From Nannobrachium achirus (taxonomy: Eukaryota > Chordata > Actinopteri > Myctophiformes > Myctophidae): a stretch of DNA of 64,000 bases. The position numbers and the translations under genes are program-made. The notes under the pieces are model-generated. The model was given only the letters and a program-made list of their open reading frames with translations, searched no databases and was not told the DNA's origin. The stretch is from NCBI GenBank assembly GCA_963921795.1, contig OY997652.1, positions 59,136,919 to 59,200,918 of the forward strand, in the 5' to 3' direction. This document shows positions 24,565 to 36,955 of the stretch, piece by piece. Position 1 is the first letter of the stretch. Every line of letters starts with the position of its first letter.

Positions 24565-24827
24565 ACTTGCAGGCTCATTTTAAGAACTTGCTGTTGATGA
24601 GAAGCTCTGGAAGAGTAAACGCATTCTTTTGAACTCAACTTAAGAGTTTTAAATATATTTAAATGTTTTGAAACTGTTGTACTGATGTTGAATTTTGATT
24701 AAATGATGATTTGATTAAATTCAATGAGTTATAACTAATTGTGTTCATCTTTTCCAACAAATCTGATATATTTTAAAGTGTAATGAAACATTTATTACCC
24801 TAAGAAACACTTTTTTAGCTGAAAGAA

Positions 24828-25130
24828 TTTTTTTTAGCTGAAGAACCATTTTTTTGCTGAAGAACCATTATAAATTTTCCATTTTCCAAAAGGTTCTTCA
24901 GAGAACCTTTTTTTGACATGGTTCTTTGAGGAACCAGAAACGGTTCCTCAAAGAACCATTTTTTGATGGTTCTTTGAAGCACCTTTAATGGTTCTTTATC
25001 GAACCATTCAAATAAATGGTTCTTTAAAGAACCTTGGTGAAAAAGGTTCTTTGTGGAACCAAAAATGGTTCTTCTATGGAATCACTCTGAAGAACCATTT
25101 TTGGTTCCAGTTGGAACCTTTTTTTTTCTG
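24828..25130. repeat. Subterminal 'aagaacc/ggttctt' array of element E
   Basis: More than a dozen alternating 'ggttctt' and 'aagaacc' words occur. They mirror the set at 21301-21480. Confidence 0.85.
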
Positions 25131-25612
25131 TGTGATATGAAAACAGTTTGAAAATAGACCATTCATTGACAGTGCGCCTTATAGTCAGGTGCGCCTTATA
25201 GTCCAGAAAATACTGTATATAGTTTCATCGTTTGACAGCACAATCATCAGTTTATTTTGGATTCATGTCAATTAATGTTTTCAGATATTTAACCACTTGA
25301 ACCGTCAATACTTAATAAACTTGACCTTTCACTCCGTAATTAGTCTGCTCTTTTTCCCCTCTACACCAAACCTGTTTGCCGAAAATAGCCGATCTACAAG
25401 CTCACAACGCCTCGCAGCGCGAGGCGTTGTGAGCATGTAGATCTGGTATTTTTGGCTAAAGTTCTCAGAATATGGACACTAGGGTTAAGTGGTGAATATA
25501 AAAATGGAGACAAAAAAGTTTCTATCACTCAAAGATTTGGAGGACCCCCTGTGGTAACTCTGAGGACCCCCTGGGGGTCCCGGACCCCCTGTTGAAGACC
25601 CCTGCAGTAGAC

Positions 25613-26502
25613 TATATGCACAGCAGCCATGTTGGAAAGAAAATGGGCCCCTTCCTTACTTCCTAGTCCTACACAGGTGTTACCAATGTTACTGAACACT
25701 GATTAAGGCTGTTCCATATTCTGTTCAAACAGATTCAGGGTGCTGATGTTGTACCATGTTGGCTCACTGGAAACACCCTGCTACACCTGTGGGTCTCAAA
25801 AGGTCCGTACACACCGGCGAATTAGCGAAGCGTCGCAAATAAGCGAACCCAAAAGGCGAAGAATTTGCGATTCGCCTTTTTCCATACACACCAATAAGCG
25901 ACGCGAATAGCGTATAAAATTCGCCAAATCGAATAAAGTTATCTGTTGGGCGAATTGTTTGGGGCTGTGCTGTGTGCTGGCTGCCTGGCTCACACAACCC
26001 ATCATCACATCACATCACAGCAGAGAAGACAGGCTCGCAGCAGCAGCAGCAGGCAACATGTTCTCACCTCCAAAGCGTCAGACAACTGACGCCCTGTCAA
26101 GTACCGTAAAGCGTCGGACGAGGGGACGCTTTGGGTATGCCTACTGTTTCAAGTGTTGGACGCATTGGGTATGGCCAGTGGTCTAAGAAGAAAGAAAAAA
26201 AAGTCATTCCCGAAGCGGGATTCGATACCACTATGAAGGGGTTACTAGCCACCCGACGTTAGCCGCCGATGAGCCCCGGGAGCCGCCGCCGAGGGAGCGG
26301 TAGCGACCGAGTCGCCGCTGCGATCGGTGCGAACGGCGGATGAGCCGACTCAGCGGCGTTACCGAATTATGTGCCGTTATGGACAGAATAGTACATTTTG
26401 ACCAGGGGACTGCTTCTGCGTCCGAATGCGACTCAAAGAAGGGACTACGTTCCGTTAGTATCCACGTTGTCAAAGATAAAAGCACAAAAAAAAGGAATTC
26501 CT
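25613..26502. other. Unassigned, with a 'gcgaa' repeat fragment
   Basis: At 25798-25930, 'cacaccggcgaattagcgaagcg' and repeated 'ttcgc/gcgaa' words look like a DNA-element fragment. A (CAG)n-like stretch lies near 26037-26050. At 26215-26260 'gcgggattcgataccact' is weakly tRNA-like. No gene is supported. Confidence 0.4.
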
Positions 26503-26832
26503 TTACTTGAGTAGGCTACTATGCTTGTAGGTATTTGTACTTGAGTCCAACTTTCCTTCTACTCCACTACTTTCGGATCCTATTCTTTTTACCCAACTAT
26601 AAATCATTAGTTAGCCTTTTTGCAGATATAAATTATAATAACACACATAACCCATACTTTTTACCAGTAAGAAATTTGAGTACTTTTTCCACCACTGACC
26701 GCAATACTAGCAAGCAGCCACACACAAGACGTTCCCCTCAGCCTCAATCAGGGGCGCTGGAAGTGGGGTGCTGAGGGAGCTGCAGCTCCCCTGGTGGTGG
26801 GGAGGAAAAAAGTTTTTTTTTTTTTTTTTTTA
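26503..26832. repeat. Family Q fragment and T run
   Basis: 'gtatttgtacttgagtcc' to 'tgagtactttttccaccactg' (to about 26698) matches the copies near 43535 and 47160. A T run lies at 26813-26832. Confidence 0.55.
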
Positions 26833-27605
26833 ATAAGCCTATACACACACACACACAGAGCTATATTAAAACAATAATGTATTTGACTTTGGGGAATAAA
26901 ATATGTTGAAAAAAGGTATTTGATTATCACATGGTGACCTAATCACATGGTCACCTTGCCACTTCCGGTCAGAAGGGAAGTCAAATTTAAATCCCGCTTT
27001 GATGGCACACCGAAGTCTATTTATTTGAGAACTAGAAACTGTCTGTAGGCTCATTGTTGCAAACTAACACCGTTGTATGGGGAATAAAAAACAGTAGAAA
27101 ACTGTTACAAAAATAATACCCGATTTTGTAGTGTGTGCGTGAGTTACTGTATGTGTGCATGCGTGCTGTGGGTTGCACTGTGTGCTAAAATAACTAGTAA
27201 CTATATAGCTCCTTGTTACACCGTTGTGCGGGGAATAAGCATCCGAAACCGTAATAAAAATAACCCAAAACCGGATAAAAAACGTGAATTTTTCGGCATC
27301 AATTAATTATCAAATCAATTTCTGTATGCCTACTTTTTGTGTTTTAATGGCTGAAATTGCACCCATCATTTTCCAATGCAAAAAAGAAAAGAACGAAAAC
27401 AATCTCCTGGATTCTGACTCCAATGTTGGCAAACGTATGAACTCCTCCAGGCTCAGCTCTCCTTGGGATTTGGGAGTTCCAGCGCCCCTGGCCTCAATGC
27501 ACAGGGATGGTCTCTCGACCATGTCCCCTCTCTCTAAAAAGGATAGAGTGAGCTTTTGTTCGAGTTAAACTGTGTGCATGTGCGACATGAGGACTGTCTC
27601 TGTGA
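26833..27605. other. Unassigned, containing the first of two near-identical 130-bp repeats
   Basis: The segment 27307-27436 recurs at 28711-28840 with one difference. A frame open across it (27284-27568) has no recognised domain and is broken in the second copy. Confidence 0.5.
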
Positions 27606-28152
27606 CAGTGTTGATTTCGTCGACTAAAACTACGACGACATTTTTTTGTCGACTGCGTTTTTTTCACTGACGAAAACTAAATAAAAACGAAATAAAAACT
27701 AAGCTGTGATGACTAAAACTAAGACTAAATATATTGACAATTTCGTCAACAAAATAAAAACTAGACTAAAACATTAGGGAGGGACTATAGTGGAGAAGAG
27801 AGTGATTTTATTTTTGGTTGCTCTCAGGTGTTGCGTGCTGAAAATAGCAGATCTGCAAGCTCACAACACGTCGCAGCGTGACGCGTTGTGAGCTTGTAGA
27901 TCGGCTATTTTCAGCACGCAACCAAGTGTAAAATCAGTCATTATGATGACATCAAGGCCTGCAAAAATACATTTCAGTTGACTAAATCAACTGTAGATTT
28001 AGTCAACTAAAATCTCATGATATTTAGTCGGCTAAAATTTTACCAAAACTAAAACTTCCCAGGTGACTAAAATATGACTAAAACTAAAAGACATTTTATT
28101 CAAAAGACTATGACTAAAACTAAATCAAAATTTGCTGTCAAAAACAACACTG
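27606..28152. mobile_element. Family J element, intact reference copy
   Basis: The ends 'cagtgttg' and 'caacactg' are inverted, and the flanks ctctgtga and ctgtttga match at 6/8. The interior is dominated by 'gactaaaac' words. A hairpin lies at 27837-27920, and its symmetry extends into the flanking 'gcgtgctgaaaa/ttttcagcacgc'. hAT-like, non-autonomous. Confidence 0.75.
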
Positions 28153-28359
28153 CTGTTTGATGATTGTCATTTCTCCTGGATTTGGTATCAAACTGGTATC
28201 AAACTAAAATTCACCAGAATACAGGAAACTACATCAAAAACTTCGGGGGCAGGAACGGATTAACCCCCTCGAGGGCCCCTGGACGATATTTTAATGCCAA
28301 CCAATCATCAAGGACGATGATCCACGAAAGAAAAAGACAGGGAATCTCCAATATCTCTA

Positions 28360-28620
28360 TATATGGGCATTAAAGGGATTAGTTCCCCCTGGCATCACAG
28401 GGAACTCTCTAACAGGGCATCATTAATATTAATGACATCAGGGAACTCCATATATGGGCATAAAAGGGAATCTGTTAGTGTGACATCAGTGAAGCCAGAG
28501 CGTGATGTCAGAACGGCAAACCCATTCTGTTAGAGTGTTTCCCCTGACATCACAGTGACATCAGAGCATGATGTCAGAGCGGCAAATCCATAGACCGTAA
28601 AAACATGTACACGTCTACAC
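28360..28620. repeat. Family R fragment
   Basis: It has the words 'ctatatatgggcat' and 'gtgacatcagtgaagccagagc', shared with 54300-54440. Confidence 0.6.
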
Positions 28621-28840
28621 GTCCAGACAGACGGATACAGACTTGTGATGCTTCTCATAGTAAACTGCGACCTTCGGTTGCAATAACAGATTGGTTTTAC
28701 ATTGCTTCAGTTATCAAATCAATTTCTGTATGCCTACTTTTTGTGTTTTAATGGCTGAAATTGCACCCATCATTTTCCAATGCAAAAAAGAAAAGAACGA
28801 AAACAATCTCCTGGATTCTGACTCCAATGTTGGCAACCGT

Positions 28841-29395
28841 CGACTGAGGGTTTCATAAATAAATAATATTGAACCATATTGAAAAGTATTATGGGCTAAT
28901 TATTACCGTGGATCCACTGAAAAACGCAGGTTCTTTTCCCCCCCATTTCCTGAACAGTAACAGCTTTGGACACGCAAGGTTTCCACCTGACAGCTCCAAT
29001 ATCTAATAACGACCTCACAAGAGAGGGAGAGAACGTACTTGGTTTTCACAAGCGTGTGTGTGTGTTTGCGTGCGTGTTTCTTTGTGTGTGGTGCGACTGC
29101 GCGCGCGTACGTTGCCTGCGAGAACAATGCGTTTAGGAAAATGCTAATTAAGGAGACATTTTGCCGCGGAGGGAGCAGGTGTGTGGAATGCTGACAGGGA
29201 GGCATTTTTAAATGGAACCAGTGCACCGAGGATTGCAACAAACAGGGACATCTGACTTCTCCTTACTTTTCCTCTTTATTGCACAGTAATTAAAATGAAT
29301 TGTCTTTATAGAGGCTGTTGTTTTTTTTTCTTTCTTCCCTCCCGGTTCCCTTTGCTTTTATGGCCGTATTGATTTATTATTGGCCGTTATGCCCA
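28841..29395. other. Unassigned
   Basis: A (GT)-rich stretch lies at 29054-29090. The rest shows no gene. Confidence 0.4.
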
Positions 29396-29415
29396 CCCGC
29401 TCCGGGCTTGTAATA

Positions 29416-29898
29416 CAGGGGCGTCAATTGGGTATGGCAGGGGTATGCAGCTGCCATACCCTGGGTCCAGGGGGGGAAATAAAAGTTACTTTTAAATATA
29501 AATCCATGAATGTCTCTTTGTCTATCTGTGCTGGTTGTTAAATTACAGTAAAATAACTACAAATGCAAAATGTAACAAAATGGTCACTCTAACAAGGTAT
29601 TATAATTATATTCTCCCCATCTTGACAGAATGGTATATTCTCAGGTTCCGCAGACCTGCTGCACAGGTGCAATGCATTATTGTTAATTGTGGCATGTTTA
29701 CTAACATGCCGACAACTGTTCCAGGCTGCCATATCCAGCCCAAGAAACCGTAGAAACAGGGGAAAAAATGAAACGTACTTCTTAAAATAAATGTATCATG
29801 CCTGTTGCTAAGGTATGGTAACATGACTGGTGTCTTGCGCGTGTGCAAGACACCAGTCATGTTGCCATACCTTAGCTTTTTCTGAACTGACGCCACTG
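29416..29898. mobile_element. hAT-F element with long flanking repeats
   Basis: The ends are CAGGGGCGTCAATTGGG and TGACGCCACTG, and the family palindrome lies at about 29815-29875. The flanks are 20-bp direct repeats matching at 18/20 (29396-29415 and 29899-29918), longer than the 8 bp seen for the copies at 5027, 41731 and 42678. Confidence 0.85.
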
Positions 29899-29918
29899 CC
29901 TGCTCTGGGCTTGTAATA

Positions 29919-30831
29919 GCTTCTTGCTGGGGCATCGCTCCATGGAAAAAGAGGGACCCGGGCTTTATTTTGTGTTCGGCTTCACCTCTCACGTTGATGA
30001 ATCTAAAATGGAGGAAAGAATAATATGCACTAAAAAGCGTTTTGTGAGCATGTCTTGCTAAATCCGGAAGAACCCGGACGCAATTTCGCAAATTGGTTCT
30101 CAACCTGGGGTCCGGGGATCTCCAGGGGTCCTTGAGAGGTCTCTAAGGGGTCTCTACCTAAATGATCAATAGTTAAGGTAGGAACTGAATGGGCCCTGAC
30201 CCCCCCGGCTCCACTGGGCGTGTCGAGCGCCGCGTCAACGGCAACGCTGGGAACGCTGCCATTTTAATTAATGAAGGGTGCTTGACTCTTGACTGCAATG
30301 TCAACGTCGGACGCTCAAATTCGCCCGGTTCATTTTTTGACGCCGGCACGACGCTGTCTTTTTGGTGGAGCCCTAGCCTTATAAGGTGGATAGACTGGAT
30401 ACATAATCCAATCAAACAGCCGGGCTTTGGTAGCCCAGGACTACAAAAAAGACATAATTCACGATTCCGGCTGTTCACTCAGGCTATAGTGTCAGAGGTT
30501 GGTCAGACGTTCAAGGTGGGTGTGGCTTAATTATAATTGGAGGAAAATTCTTTTTTTTTTAAGTGTTAAAATTATGTTTTTATGTGAAGTTAGACACACC
30601 TACAGTGTTGTTGAATGGTAAAAAGGGGAGGGGATGATATTGTGATGTCATTATAGCAGCGAATTTCAATTGGCTTTCCGCTTTCGGGAAGAAACCAAAA
30701 ATACACTGGGAAGACATATTTGCATTATAACCACACCTGGGGGTCTATAGAGTAATGTTAACTCCATAGACACATACAAAACAGAAAAAAATCACAAAAA
30801 TGGCACCAACTCTTTAAGTAAAACATTAGAG
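29919..30831. other. Unassigned, with hAT scrap
   Basis: At 30093-30160 'ttggttctcaacctggggtc' resembles the end of a hAT element. The GC-rich part at 30200-30400 is open on one strand but unrecognised. Confidence 0.4.
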
Positions 30832-31280
30832 CAGGGGTCTTCAACAGTGGGGCCGGGACCCCTAGGGGGACCTCAGAGTTAGAGAGGTGGTCCTCCAAAT
30901 CTTTGCGTGATAGAAACTTTCTCCTTTTTTATATTAACCGCATGTGAACACTAGTGTACTTATTCTGAGAACTTTAGCCAAAATAGTCGATCTACAAACC
31001 ACAACGCCTCGCAGCTTGTAGATCGACTATTTTTGGCAAAGAGCTTTGGTGTAGAGGGGAAAAAGAGCAGACTACAGAGTGAAAGGTCAAGTTTATTAAG
31101 TGTTGACAGTTCAAGTGGTTAAATATCTGAAAACACAAATTTACATGAATCCAAAATAACCTGCTGATTGTGCTGTCAAACAATGAAACTGTATGGAATC
31201 TATGAACAGGTTGTGGGGGTCCCTGCTTCATCTCTCTCTCAACTAAGGGGTCCTTGGCCTGAAAACGTTGAAGACCCCTG
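30832..31280. mobile_element. hAT-C element, uninterrupted copy
   Basis: Perfect TSD cattagag (30824-30831 and 31281-31288). It is inverted relative to 21003 and gives the uninterrupted version of that element. The hairpin at 30976-31037 has lost its centre symmetrically. Confidence 0.92.
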
Positions 31281-31288
31281 CATTAGAG

Positions 31289-31662
31289 TGTTTTTTTTTT
31301 CCACCGCGGGTTGTCACAGAGTGCCGTTGTCCTTGGGGTAACGATACACCTTGTGAGTGACCCGAGGACAAGGACGGAGCTCTCACTGCGTCTATGCTCC
31401 AGCTCCCAGGAGAGTGCACGTAGCTATACAGTACACTGTTAGTTCTGGCATCTAGAGGGCAAAGCGTGAGATTTAAAAGTAATTAGTGAAGCATCTATTG
31501 AGGTCCGATGTAAATAAGCTATGCTTGCGCAGAGGTAAAAAAGAAACAGAGAGAGAGAGAGAGAGAACGCTGACGTGCAGAAATGATGGAGTGAATCGCA
31601 ATGTCAAACAAACGCCAGGCGTGTGCGTGCGTGTGTGTGCGCGCGTGTGTGCGCATTTCGTC
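31289..31662. other. Unassigned
   Basis: A (GA)n run lies near 31547-31565 and a 'gtgtgcgtgcg' run near 31620-31650. No gene. Confidence 0.4.
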
Positions 31663-31920
31663 ATCGTCGGACGGAAACCTCTTATCTCCAAGTTTCAAAT
31701 TTGTACGTTCTTTAGCAAAGTAAAGCCCTGCTTCATCATACAAGGCCGTCGCACAAAAGTAGTGAAAACAGCAGATCTACAGGCACACAACGCCTCGTAC
31801 CGCGAAGCGTTGTGTGCTTGTAGATCGGCTGTTTTCACTATTTTAAATCATTTTTCAAATGAAAAATGCAAAACGAACGGTTTTGGACATACAAGGTTTT
31901 CACCCGACAACGACGATTTA
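31663..31920. mobile_element. MITE I copy
   Basis: Ends 'cgtcatcgtcggacgg' and 'cccgacaacgacg'. The central hairpin at 31760-31844 has 'gtgaaaaca...tgttttcac' boundaries. Confidence 0.75.
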
Positions 31921-31961
31921 TATAATTGCTTTTATAACATTTTGAAGTCCTCGAAAGTATA

Positions 31962-32395
31962 CAGGCACGTGCACACATAGACATCAAAGGGGGCTTGAGC
32001 CCCTGCCCTTTTATCCGTCTGTAAAACTCTCCAGACCACGAATGCAGTTTTTACTATGGTGAAAGAAATGCAAATGCCCCTCTTTCCATGCCATACCTGA
32101 AGGCAGCATTCAAGAGAATTGCCTTCCAAACTCTCCTGAACTTGAATGTAGCATGCAGCTTATGTTGTAAGAATTGCCCTTTCTGTGTAGAAATCCATGC
32201 CGTTATACGCCACATCTCCAGTATTGAGTTGATTATGCTTCGTGTCAGGATCAGTGTGGTATCAAGCACCGAAAATAGCCGACCTCCAACCTCACAACTG
32301 CGACGCGTTGTGAGCTTGGAGTTTTGCTGTTTTCACCAAAAGGCCCTTTTAGAAATGTCAGCCCCTGCCTCCATAACATTCTCTGCACGTCCCTG
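31962..32395. mobile_element. hAT-G element
   Basis: The ends are CAGGCACGTGC and GCACGTCCCTG. The flanks aaagtata and caagtata match at 7/8. A hairpin lies at 32268-32340. Confidence 0.85.
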
Positions 32396-32556
32396 CAAGT
32401 ATATTAAACAGGCACGCGTGTTTGATGGAGTTTGGCTGTGTGGGGGGCCTATAGAAAGAGGGCGGGCGGTGTGTCCGCCAAAGCACCCGTCAGGCCGTAA
32501 ACATGCAAATTATTGTATATGCACTCACCGTGATTGACAGACCACTATATAACATG

Positions 32557-33105
32557 CAGGGGTGTTGCACCAAATTCTGGGCCCTGGGTGCAAGGATTCG
32601 GTGCGGGCCCCCGCCCAATTATTTTGTGCTTTAACTACTGAAAAATAGCAGATATACAAGCTCGCAGCGCGGCACCGAGTGTCGCGCTGTGAGCTTGTAG
32701 ATCTGCTATTTTTGAAAAATCTTGAACATTTGTGCAAGTCTTTGAATATTTCAAGTTAAAAAATAATAATAATAAAAATAAACTATATATGTCAGTGGTG
32801 CTCAAACCTTTTCATGTGAAGGACCCCCAAAATGATATGTATTTGGCCACGGACCCCCATCTCAAAATACTTAGTTCCCCAGAAGCAAAATTTGAGTTAC
32901 AAAAAATACATGTATTCAAAGATTTGCACACATTTTCACGGCTTTTCAAAAATAGCAGATCTGCAAGCGAGTGCCGCGCTGTGAGCTTGTATATCTGCTA
33001 TTTTTCAATAGCTAAAGTATAAAATAATCAAGGCCCCCTCCACCTTGGGCCCTAGTAACTCAGTCCCACTCCCCCCCCCCCCCCCCCTCTCTTGTGACAC
33101 CCTTG
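32557..33105. mobile_element. hAT-A element, complete
   Basis: Perfect TSD ataacatg (32549-32556 and 33106-33113). Hairpins lie at 32637-32716 and 32942-33010, the second with a shortened arm. A C run lies near the right end. Confidence 0.92.
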
Positions 33106-33113
33106 ATAACATG

Positions 33114-33896
33114 CACAGAGACCTTGTTCAGACCCTCCCCCTCTCCTCTCTTCTCTTCTCTCCTCTTCCCTTCTCTTCCTCTGCTGCTATCTGTCTTGGT
33201 CTTCCGGGGGAGCAGGCGTGCTTGTATTGGCCAGGCGCTCCGGAGTGAAAATAGAAGCAATCATTTATTCATCGATTGAAACATCAGAGCTGTAGTGGAG
33301 GGAAAGAGGGAGTAGCAGCAACAAAGGGGGGGAAACACAGAGGGGCCGAACAATGGAGGAAGAAAAAGGAGAGAGAGAAAGAGGACAGAGATAGAGAAGC
33401 GAGTGGAGGTTAAACAAGGAGAAGAAAAGACCGAGCAAATGACGTTATTTATAAAACGTCTTGCCTTAAATTATACATTATGCGTTTGTCTTAATTATGT
33501 AAAGGAGCGCCTGACCCATTTTCAACTGTATCTTGATTTTAGTGGTCTTCGTAGAGCTGCGGTCGGCAACCTTTTTTTACATCAATTGCCACGTTTTTAT
33601 TTCTCGTGATAGTGCAGTGTGCCATATAAACATTATGCTTAATTGTGACACCATACAAAATCCAACAGATTTTGATTGTTTTCTCCTTTTGAAATATTTT
33701 CTTTCGTAATCTTTTCAATCTCCCAGACTCTCTCCCCTGTCAAGAGTTCAGCATTTGAATTTTCTTTCTTTCTTTCTTTGACCAAAAATCATCTCTCCCA
33801 CACTTGCCAGTGTGCCAGTGATTACTCTTCCCTGTGCCAATGGTTGCCTAATAGCCCTGTTATAGAGCGCCGGAGTCTGACATCACTGCCCCAATA
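33114..33896. other. Unassigned
   Basis: Pyrimidine-rich at 33130-33190 and purine-rich at 33290-33430. Open frames are short and unrecognised. Confidence 0.4.
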
Positions 33897-34300
33897 TCAC
33901 CAGTAAGACTCCCTAAATCGGGAGATAAGTGCCCGTCAGGTCGCATAGTTACAGAAACGTGAGAAGGCAATGGTAGGCAATCAGGAGGGAATATGGGAAA
34001 TGGGACAGATCCATGTTGATGACATGACGTTTGAGATACTGTGTACCGCTTTGCGTGATTTTAGGGCAAAATCTGTAGGAGCAGTGTCCAAAAATGTGTG
34101 TGTGCTAGAGGAGGTGTGAAAAATGAGGGGTGGAGGTTGTGGTTTGGCAGTCAAGAAGTGTGTGGTGGTGGAACGGTGGTGGAGATATGAGTAGGGGAAA
34201 AGTGTGACGTGACGGACAGACAGACAGACTGACTGACTGACTGACAGCCGGACAGCCGGTGGAGGTTTTGATAGTAACTACGACCTGACGGTCGCAATAA
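33897..34300. repeat. Dispersed repeat N, uninterrupted copy
   Basis: It matches the pieces at 57245-57382, 59029-59217 and 60137-60250. Shared blocks include 'caatcaggagggaatatggg' and 'gtgacgtgacrgac'. Copy 1 lacks the two insertions found in copy 2. Confidence 0.75.
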
Positions 34301-34612
34301 ACGACACAGAGTCACATTCCTGACAAGATCGCCGGGTTATTTTTGGAAAACGTGCAGTTGTTATGACGCAACATTTCTCTATGGGATTGTAATACCCATA
34401 TCCCATATCTCACTCTGTGTCTCATTGGTGGGGCTATGGACCATTCAGAAACCTGCCTGCAAATGACATCATCAATGGGATTCCCAAGATAATGGAAACC
34501 TTTCTCTTCCTGGAAGCATGCTGAAGAAGAAGGCATTGCATTCATAAAAATACAAAAATCTCACCCAGTGTGAAATGAGCAGTGTCAAAATATATGAATA
34601 CTTAAGCTGTCC
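34301..34612. other. Unassigned
   Basis: No recognised element or gene. Confidence 0.35.
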
Positions 34613-34765
34613 ATTAAAGGAGTAGTTCACCTCCAAAATTACTTTTTTTCCCTATTGATTAGTCACACCATGGAGACTTGATTTCAATAATATTTTTTTG
34701 TATTCGTCACATTCCTAAGACAAAAATAATGATTACAGTCAACATTGATTCTGGATGTTGGAGCT
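34613..34765. mobile_element. Half copy of the 39687 palindromic MITE
   Basis: It contains 'ttaaaggagtagttcacc', 'catggagacttg' and 'cctaagacaaaa' in the same order as the left arm at 39687-39840. The other arm is missing. Confidence 0.75.
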
Positions 34766-36072
34766 TAGATGCTTCCAGGAGCAGCACTCAAAAATAGTAA
34801 AAAAGAAAAATCTGTGCGCTTGTAGATCTGCTTTTTTTCGTTCTGTACACTGTTGTCCTGTACAAGGAAGCAGGGCATAATGAAAATAAACTAAAACATA
34901 CGTTAAAAAACATAAGTTGAAATATGGAGAAGTAAGGTTTCTGCCTGACAGCAACGCTATATTCACTATTGTGAAAGTTGAAGTTACAGTTGGTGCTATT
35001 AGTGAATAAAGAATGATTTTCTCGCAAGCTCTGCAAGCTTGTAGATCAGCTATTTTGGAGAAAAAAAATCTTGAAAATGTGTGAAATTCTTTGAATAAAT
35101 GTATTTTTTTTTATTTTTTATTTTTTATCCCACGATTTTTGTAACCCATTTTTTCACCCGGTGCCAATTGCCTAAGCTGTAATCCTGGGCTCTACTCTCC
35201 CTCTGCCAACCTGGGGAGGGCCCCGAACTGAGCTCATGCTTCCTTCAATGCATGAGGAGTGAGCAGGCCGCTTCTTATCACCTGACAGGGGGAGCTTCCC
35301 CGGTTGGACGTAGCGCGTGGAAGGAACACGTTATTCCAACCAGTTCCATTCCCCTCCATCAGGCGCCCCGGCTGGCCAGGGGGAGGCATTACAGAGACCA
35401 GGATTACTGCATGTATTTGTGAGGGTATCTACCCTAGGAGCCACGGGGAGAACATGCAAACTCCACACAGAAAGGCCCTGTTGCCAACCCCACCTAGGGT
35501 GTGGGCACTGATGACGCGGAGGAGGGAACACGCCCCCAGCACCCACAGTGTCCCCCGGCGGGAATCGAACCCAGGACCTTCTAGCTGTGAGGCGACAGCA
35601 CTACTGACTGCGCCACCGTCCCCCCGAATAAATGTATTTTTTAAGCGAACATTTGTAAATAACATTTTGCTTCTGGGGGGTCCCTGGAACTAAACATTTT
35701 GAGATGGGGGTGCGTGGCCAAATACATATCATTTTGGGGGTCCTTCACATGAAAAGGTTTGAGCACCACTGACATAGAAACATAGGTTTTTCTAAAAAAA
35801 AAAACCTTAGAAGGATTTAGAAGACATTTATAGAATCGGGTCAAAAATATTTGCAAAGACTTGCAAAAAATCTTACAATTTAAAAAAAATAGCAGATCTA
35901 CAAGCTGTGAGCTCTTATATCTTCTATGTTTCAATAGTTAAAAGCACAAAATAATGCGTAATAATGCGTTCCCAGTCTAAATGGTTTAAACCCACTTCCC
36001 CTATGAAGAACATTCATGGGGGGCCCGCAGTGAATCCTTGTACCCTGGGTACAAGGATGCAACACCCCTGAC
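34766..36072. mobile_element. Broken hAT-A element with MITE I scrap and SINE insert
   Basis: The right end 'gcaacacccctg' closes near 36070, with family A body at 35626-36060. MITE I-like sequence and half hairpins lie at 34812-34843, 35033-35057 and 35883-35940. A SINE occupies 35110-35625. Confidence 0.6.
35110..35625 (-). mobile_element. tRNA-derived SINE with 17-bp TSD
   Basis: Same family as 430-934. The TSD is 17 bp and exact (35093-35109 and 35626-35642). The pol III boxes are at the high-coordinate end and the A-rich tail is near 35110-35135. It inserted into hAT-A sequence. Confidence 0.88.
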
Positions 36073-36866
36073 TGTAACAAAGTAATGTCTATACTTTGAT
36101 GCAGCAGCCTGAAAACCGCCAGTGGTTTTCATCTATGTTGTTAAAGTTGTTATGACATATCTATGAATACCACAAAGAGTGAGTGTGTGTATCTTCGACA
36201 ACGATGGACTGCCAAGGAGGGGACATCGTGAGAACCGTCCATTCAAGGGCATTATTACATACCGTTGTTTCCTATTGAGCTTGGCACATTTCCTGGGGCA
36301 AGCTGCCCAGATCACACGTGTCTTCTTATTTTTTCACTCTCAAAAAGCGCCTGCAATGCAGTGCATTTGAAACTACATTGCAGTGCACTGTGAATTGTTT
36401 AATTTTTTATTTTAGTTTATGTTCTGTTTATTCCGTTGCTGAGTGAGATCAGCAGACAAAGTGGCGTGACTGAGATGAAAAAACCTGGGTGAAATGTGCC
36501 AATCTCAACAGGACATATCTGTATTCAGAATGTGCCATTTCAAAACTTCACATGTCCTGCAATTGGCAAGACAGTAGATTTCCAGGGGTTTGGCAGAACA
36601 TTGAGCTTGTAGATCAGCTATTTTTGCTATTTTTATGACCTTTTCTGACTTTGAAGATGAAGGTGGATTCTGCTTTTCAATGTGAATGGAGTGGTTTCTT
36701 GCCATAACGCTCAATTCTTCATACAATTTTAAAAGGCATAACAGGGAAAGAAACCTGTGGAAAAAAGTGCATTTGCGGAAACGGCACATCTGTACCCGCT
36801 GACAAAAGTGCTGATGTCACAGTAGTAGTAGTAGCCTGTGACGACAATGATGTCATCCTATATTAA
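36073..36866. other. Unassigned, with half hairpin
   Basis: A half hairpin lies at 36600-36630. No gene is evident. Confidence 0.35.
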
Positions 36867-36955
36867 GGGTGCGTTCGGAAATGCGCACCCTGAGCGCACT
36901 CACATATTAGTTTGTATTGGCCGGTGCGCTCAGTGCTGTATTTTCGAATGCGCCC
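36867..36955. mobile_element. 89-bp TTAA-flanked mini-element related to M
   Basis: TTAA lies on each side (36863-36866 and 36956-36959). The inverted ends GGGTGCGTTCGGAAATGCGC and its partner match element M at 3534. The TTAA duplication and GGG start fit Kolobok-type transposons. Confidence 0.8.

Larger units (their letters stand above)
27307..28840. repeat. Pair of 130-bp direct repeats (27307-27436 and 28711-28840)
   Basis: 129 of 130 bases are identical. The 1274-bp interval holds a J element and an R fragment. No LTR hallmarks (TG...CA ends, primer site) are visible. Confidence 0.85.

Noticed and set aside
27307-28840. LTR retrotransposon with 130-bp LTRs
   Set aside because: No TG...CA ends, primer-binding site, polypurine tract or gag/pol sequence in the interval.
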